Assembly (NCBI RefSeq): GCF_024497955.1
Contig: NZ_JANHKP010000017.1
Span: forward strand, 1 to 64,000
Reading direction: 5' to 3'
Length of the DNA stretch: 64,000 nucleotides
Source of the DNA: Streptomyces sp. C10-9-1
Lineage (GTDB): Bacteria > Actinomycetota > Actinomycetes > Streptomycetales > Streptomycetaceae
Positions 62,956 to 64,000 of this stretch are shown here, in pieces. The notes beneath the pieces are model-generated. The model had not been told where the DNA came from and did no database searches. It saw only the letters and a list, made by a program, of their open reading frames with translations. Within the stretch, counting starts at the first letter, position 1. Each line of letters begins with the position of its first letter. The position numbers and the translations under genes are program-made.

Positions 62956-64000
62956 ATGGATCTCGACACCTTCCGGAAGCTGGCCGCCGACCGCCGCGTC
63001 ATCCCCGTGAGCCGCCGCCTGCTCGCCGACGGCGACACGCCCGTCGGGCTCTACCGCAAGCTCGCGGCCGAGCGCCCGGGCACCTTCCTGCTGGAGTCCG
63101 CGGAGAACGGGCGGTCCTGGTCCCGGTACTCCTTCGTCGGCGTACGCTCCGACGCCACCCTCACGGTCCGCGACGGGCAGGCCCACTGGCTGGGCACGCC
63201 GCCCGTGGGCGTGCCCGACGGCGGCGACCCGCTGCACGCCCTGCGCGAGACCATCCAGGCCCTGCACACGCCCCCCGCCCCCGCGGACGGCGGACCGGAC
63301 TCGGTCATGCCGCCCTTCACCGGCGGCATGGTCGGCTACCTCGGCTACGACATCGTCAGGCGGCTGGAGCGGATCGGCCCCGGCGACCACGACGACCTCG
63401 GCCTGCCCGAGCTCACCATGCTGCTCACCTCCGACCTGGCCGTCCTCGACCACTGGGACGGCACCGTCCTGCTGATCGCCAACGCGATCAACCACAACGA
63501 CCTCGACACCGGGGTGGACGAGGCCTACGCGGGCGCCGTCGCCCGCCTGGACGCCATGGAGGCCGACCTGGCCCGGGCCCTGCCCTCCGCTCCGGCCGTG
63601 CTGCCGCCCTCCGAGCTGCCGGAGTTCTCCGCCCGCTGGGGAGGCGCGGACTACCAGGAGGCCGTCGAGGACATCAAGGAGCGCATCCGGGCGGGCGAGG
63701 CGTTCCAGGTCGTCCCCTCGCAGCGCTTCGAGACGCCCTGCACGGCCGGCGCCCTCGACGTCTACCGGGTGCTGCGGGCCACCAACCCCTCGCCGTACAT
63801 GTACCTCTTCCGCTTCGAGGGCTTCGACGTCGTCGGCTCCAGCCCCGAGGCCCTGGTCAAGGTCGAGGACGGGCGGGCCATGGTCCACCCCATCGCCGGC
63901 ACCCGTCCCCGCGGAGCGACCCCCCAGGAGGACCACGACCTGGCGGAGGAGCTGCTCGCCGACCCCAAGGAGCGGGCCGAGCACCTGATGCTCGTCGACC
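62956..64000 (+). CDS. trpE: anthranilate synthase component I TrpE (partial, cut by window end)
   Basis: About 348 codons of a chorismate-using enzyme starting tryptophan synthesis. The N-terminal LLES motif (45-48), part of the tryptophan feedback site, and the catalytic-domain motifs PSQRFE, GSSPEALVK and PIAGTRPRG are present. ATG 62956 is 11 bp after the hisI stop, so there is no room for a trpL-type attenuator between them. TAGGGT ends 8 nt before the ATG. The C-terminal third lies beyond the window. Confidence 0.94.
   Translation, partial: MDLDTFRKLAADRRVIPVSRRLLADGDTPVGLYRKLAAERPGTFLLESAENGRSWSRYSFVGVRSDATLTVRDGQAHWLGTPPVGVPDGGDPLHALRETIQALHTPPAPADGGPDSVMPPFTGGMVGYLGYDIVRRLERIGPGDHDDLGLPELTMLLTSDLAVLDHWDGTVLLIANAINHNDLDTGVDEAYAGAVARLDAMEADLARALPSAPAVLPPSELPEFSARWGGADYQEAVEDIKERIRAGEAFQVVPSQRFETPCTAGALDVYRVLRATNPSPYMYLFRFEGFDVVGSSPEALVKVEDGRAMVHPIAGTRPRGATPQEDHDLAEELLADPKERAEHLMLVD

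Overview
The window is high-GC actinobacterial chromosome, almost certainly Streptomyces. Third codon positions are nearly all G or C, GTG starts are frequent, and many genes overlap by ATGA or GTGA. The gene order also fits: the division and cell wall (dcw) cluster from rsmH to divIVA, then ileS, lspA and rluD, dnaE, the his operon and trpE is the order known from Streptomyces core chromosomes. I see no insertion sequence, prophage, CRISPR array, rRNA or tRNA; this is core rather than accessory DNA.

Layout. 1-330 holds a 16-bp tandem repeat and no gene. 331-5218 (minus) is an operon for a MoxR ATPase, a DUF58 protein and a membrane transglutaminase, followed by a beta-carbonic anhydrase (5495-6046, minus). 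From 6343 to 24273 (plus) runs the dcw cluster: rsmH, ftsL, ftsI, murE, murF, mraY, murD, ftsW, murG, ftsQ, ftsZ, pgeF, ylmE, sepF, ylmG, divIVA. It makes lipid II, builds the septum and ends with the tip-growth organiser. Facing it is ileS (24534-27671, minus), with a T-box leader that appears to work on translation. Then come a lysine-rich DksA/TraR zinc-finger protein, lspA, rluD and a GNAT, an Na+/H+ antiporter, an MscS channel, a dienelactone hydrolase, a PhoD phosphatase, a membrane-anchored DsbA-like protein, an unknown membrane protein and a DUF2252 protein.

39962-43501 is dnaE. After it come a very small conserved-looking gene (57 aa), a NYN-domain protein, an ABC exporter pair, a DUF2567-like protein and an MFS exporter with its TetR regulator. 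A minus-strand block (YbaK, a Lon N-terminal-domain protein, two poorly known proteins) precedes the histidine operon (54546-60340: hisD, hisC, hisB, a 55-aa membrane protein, hisH, priA, a RidA-like gene, hisF). Then come an MFS transporter, a TIGR03085 protein, hisI, and trpE, which is cut by the window end. PriA (HisA/TrpF) and the hisI-trpE pair tie histidine and tryptophan synthesis together.

The most interesting signals are regulatory: a perfect 19-bp palindrome upstream of hisD, a perfect inverted repeat in the ftsZ promoter region, dyads before phoD and the antiporter, the T-box of ileS, and a set of -10-like hexamers 6-8 nt before start codons that suggests leaderless transcripts. 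I found no clearly new multi-gene system. The best unexplained coding items are the 57-aa and 55-aa proteins, the 534-aa membrane protein with a repeat-like body, and the two-part NYN protein.
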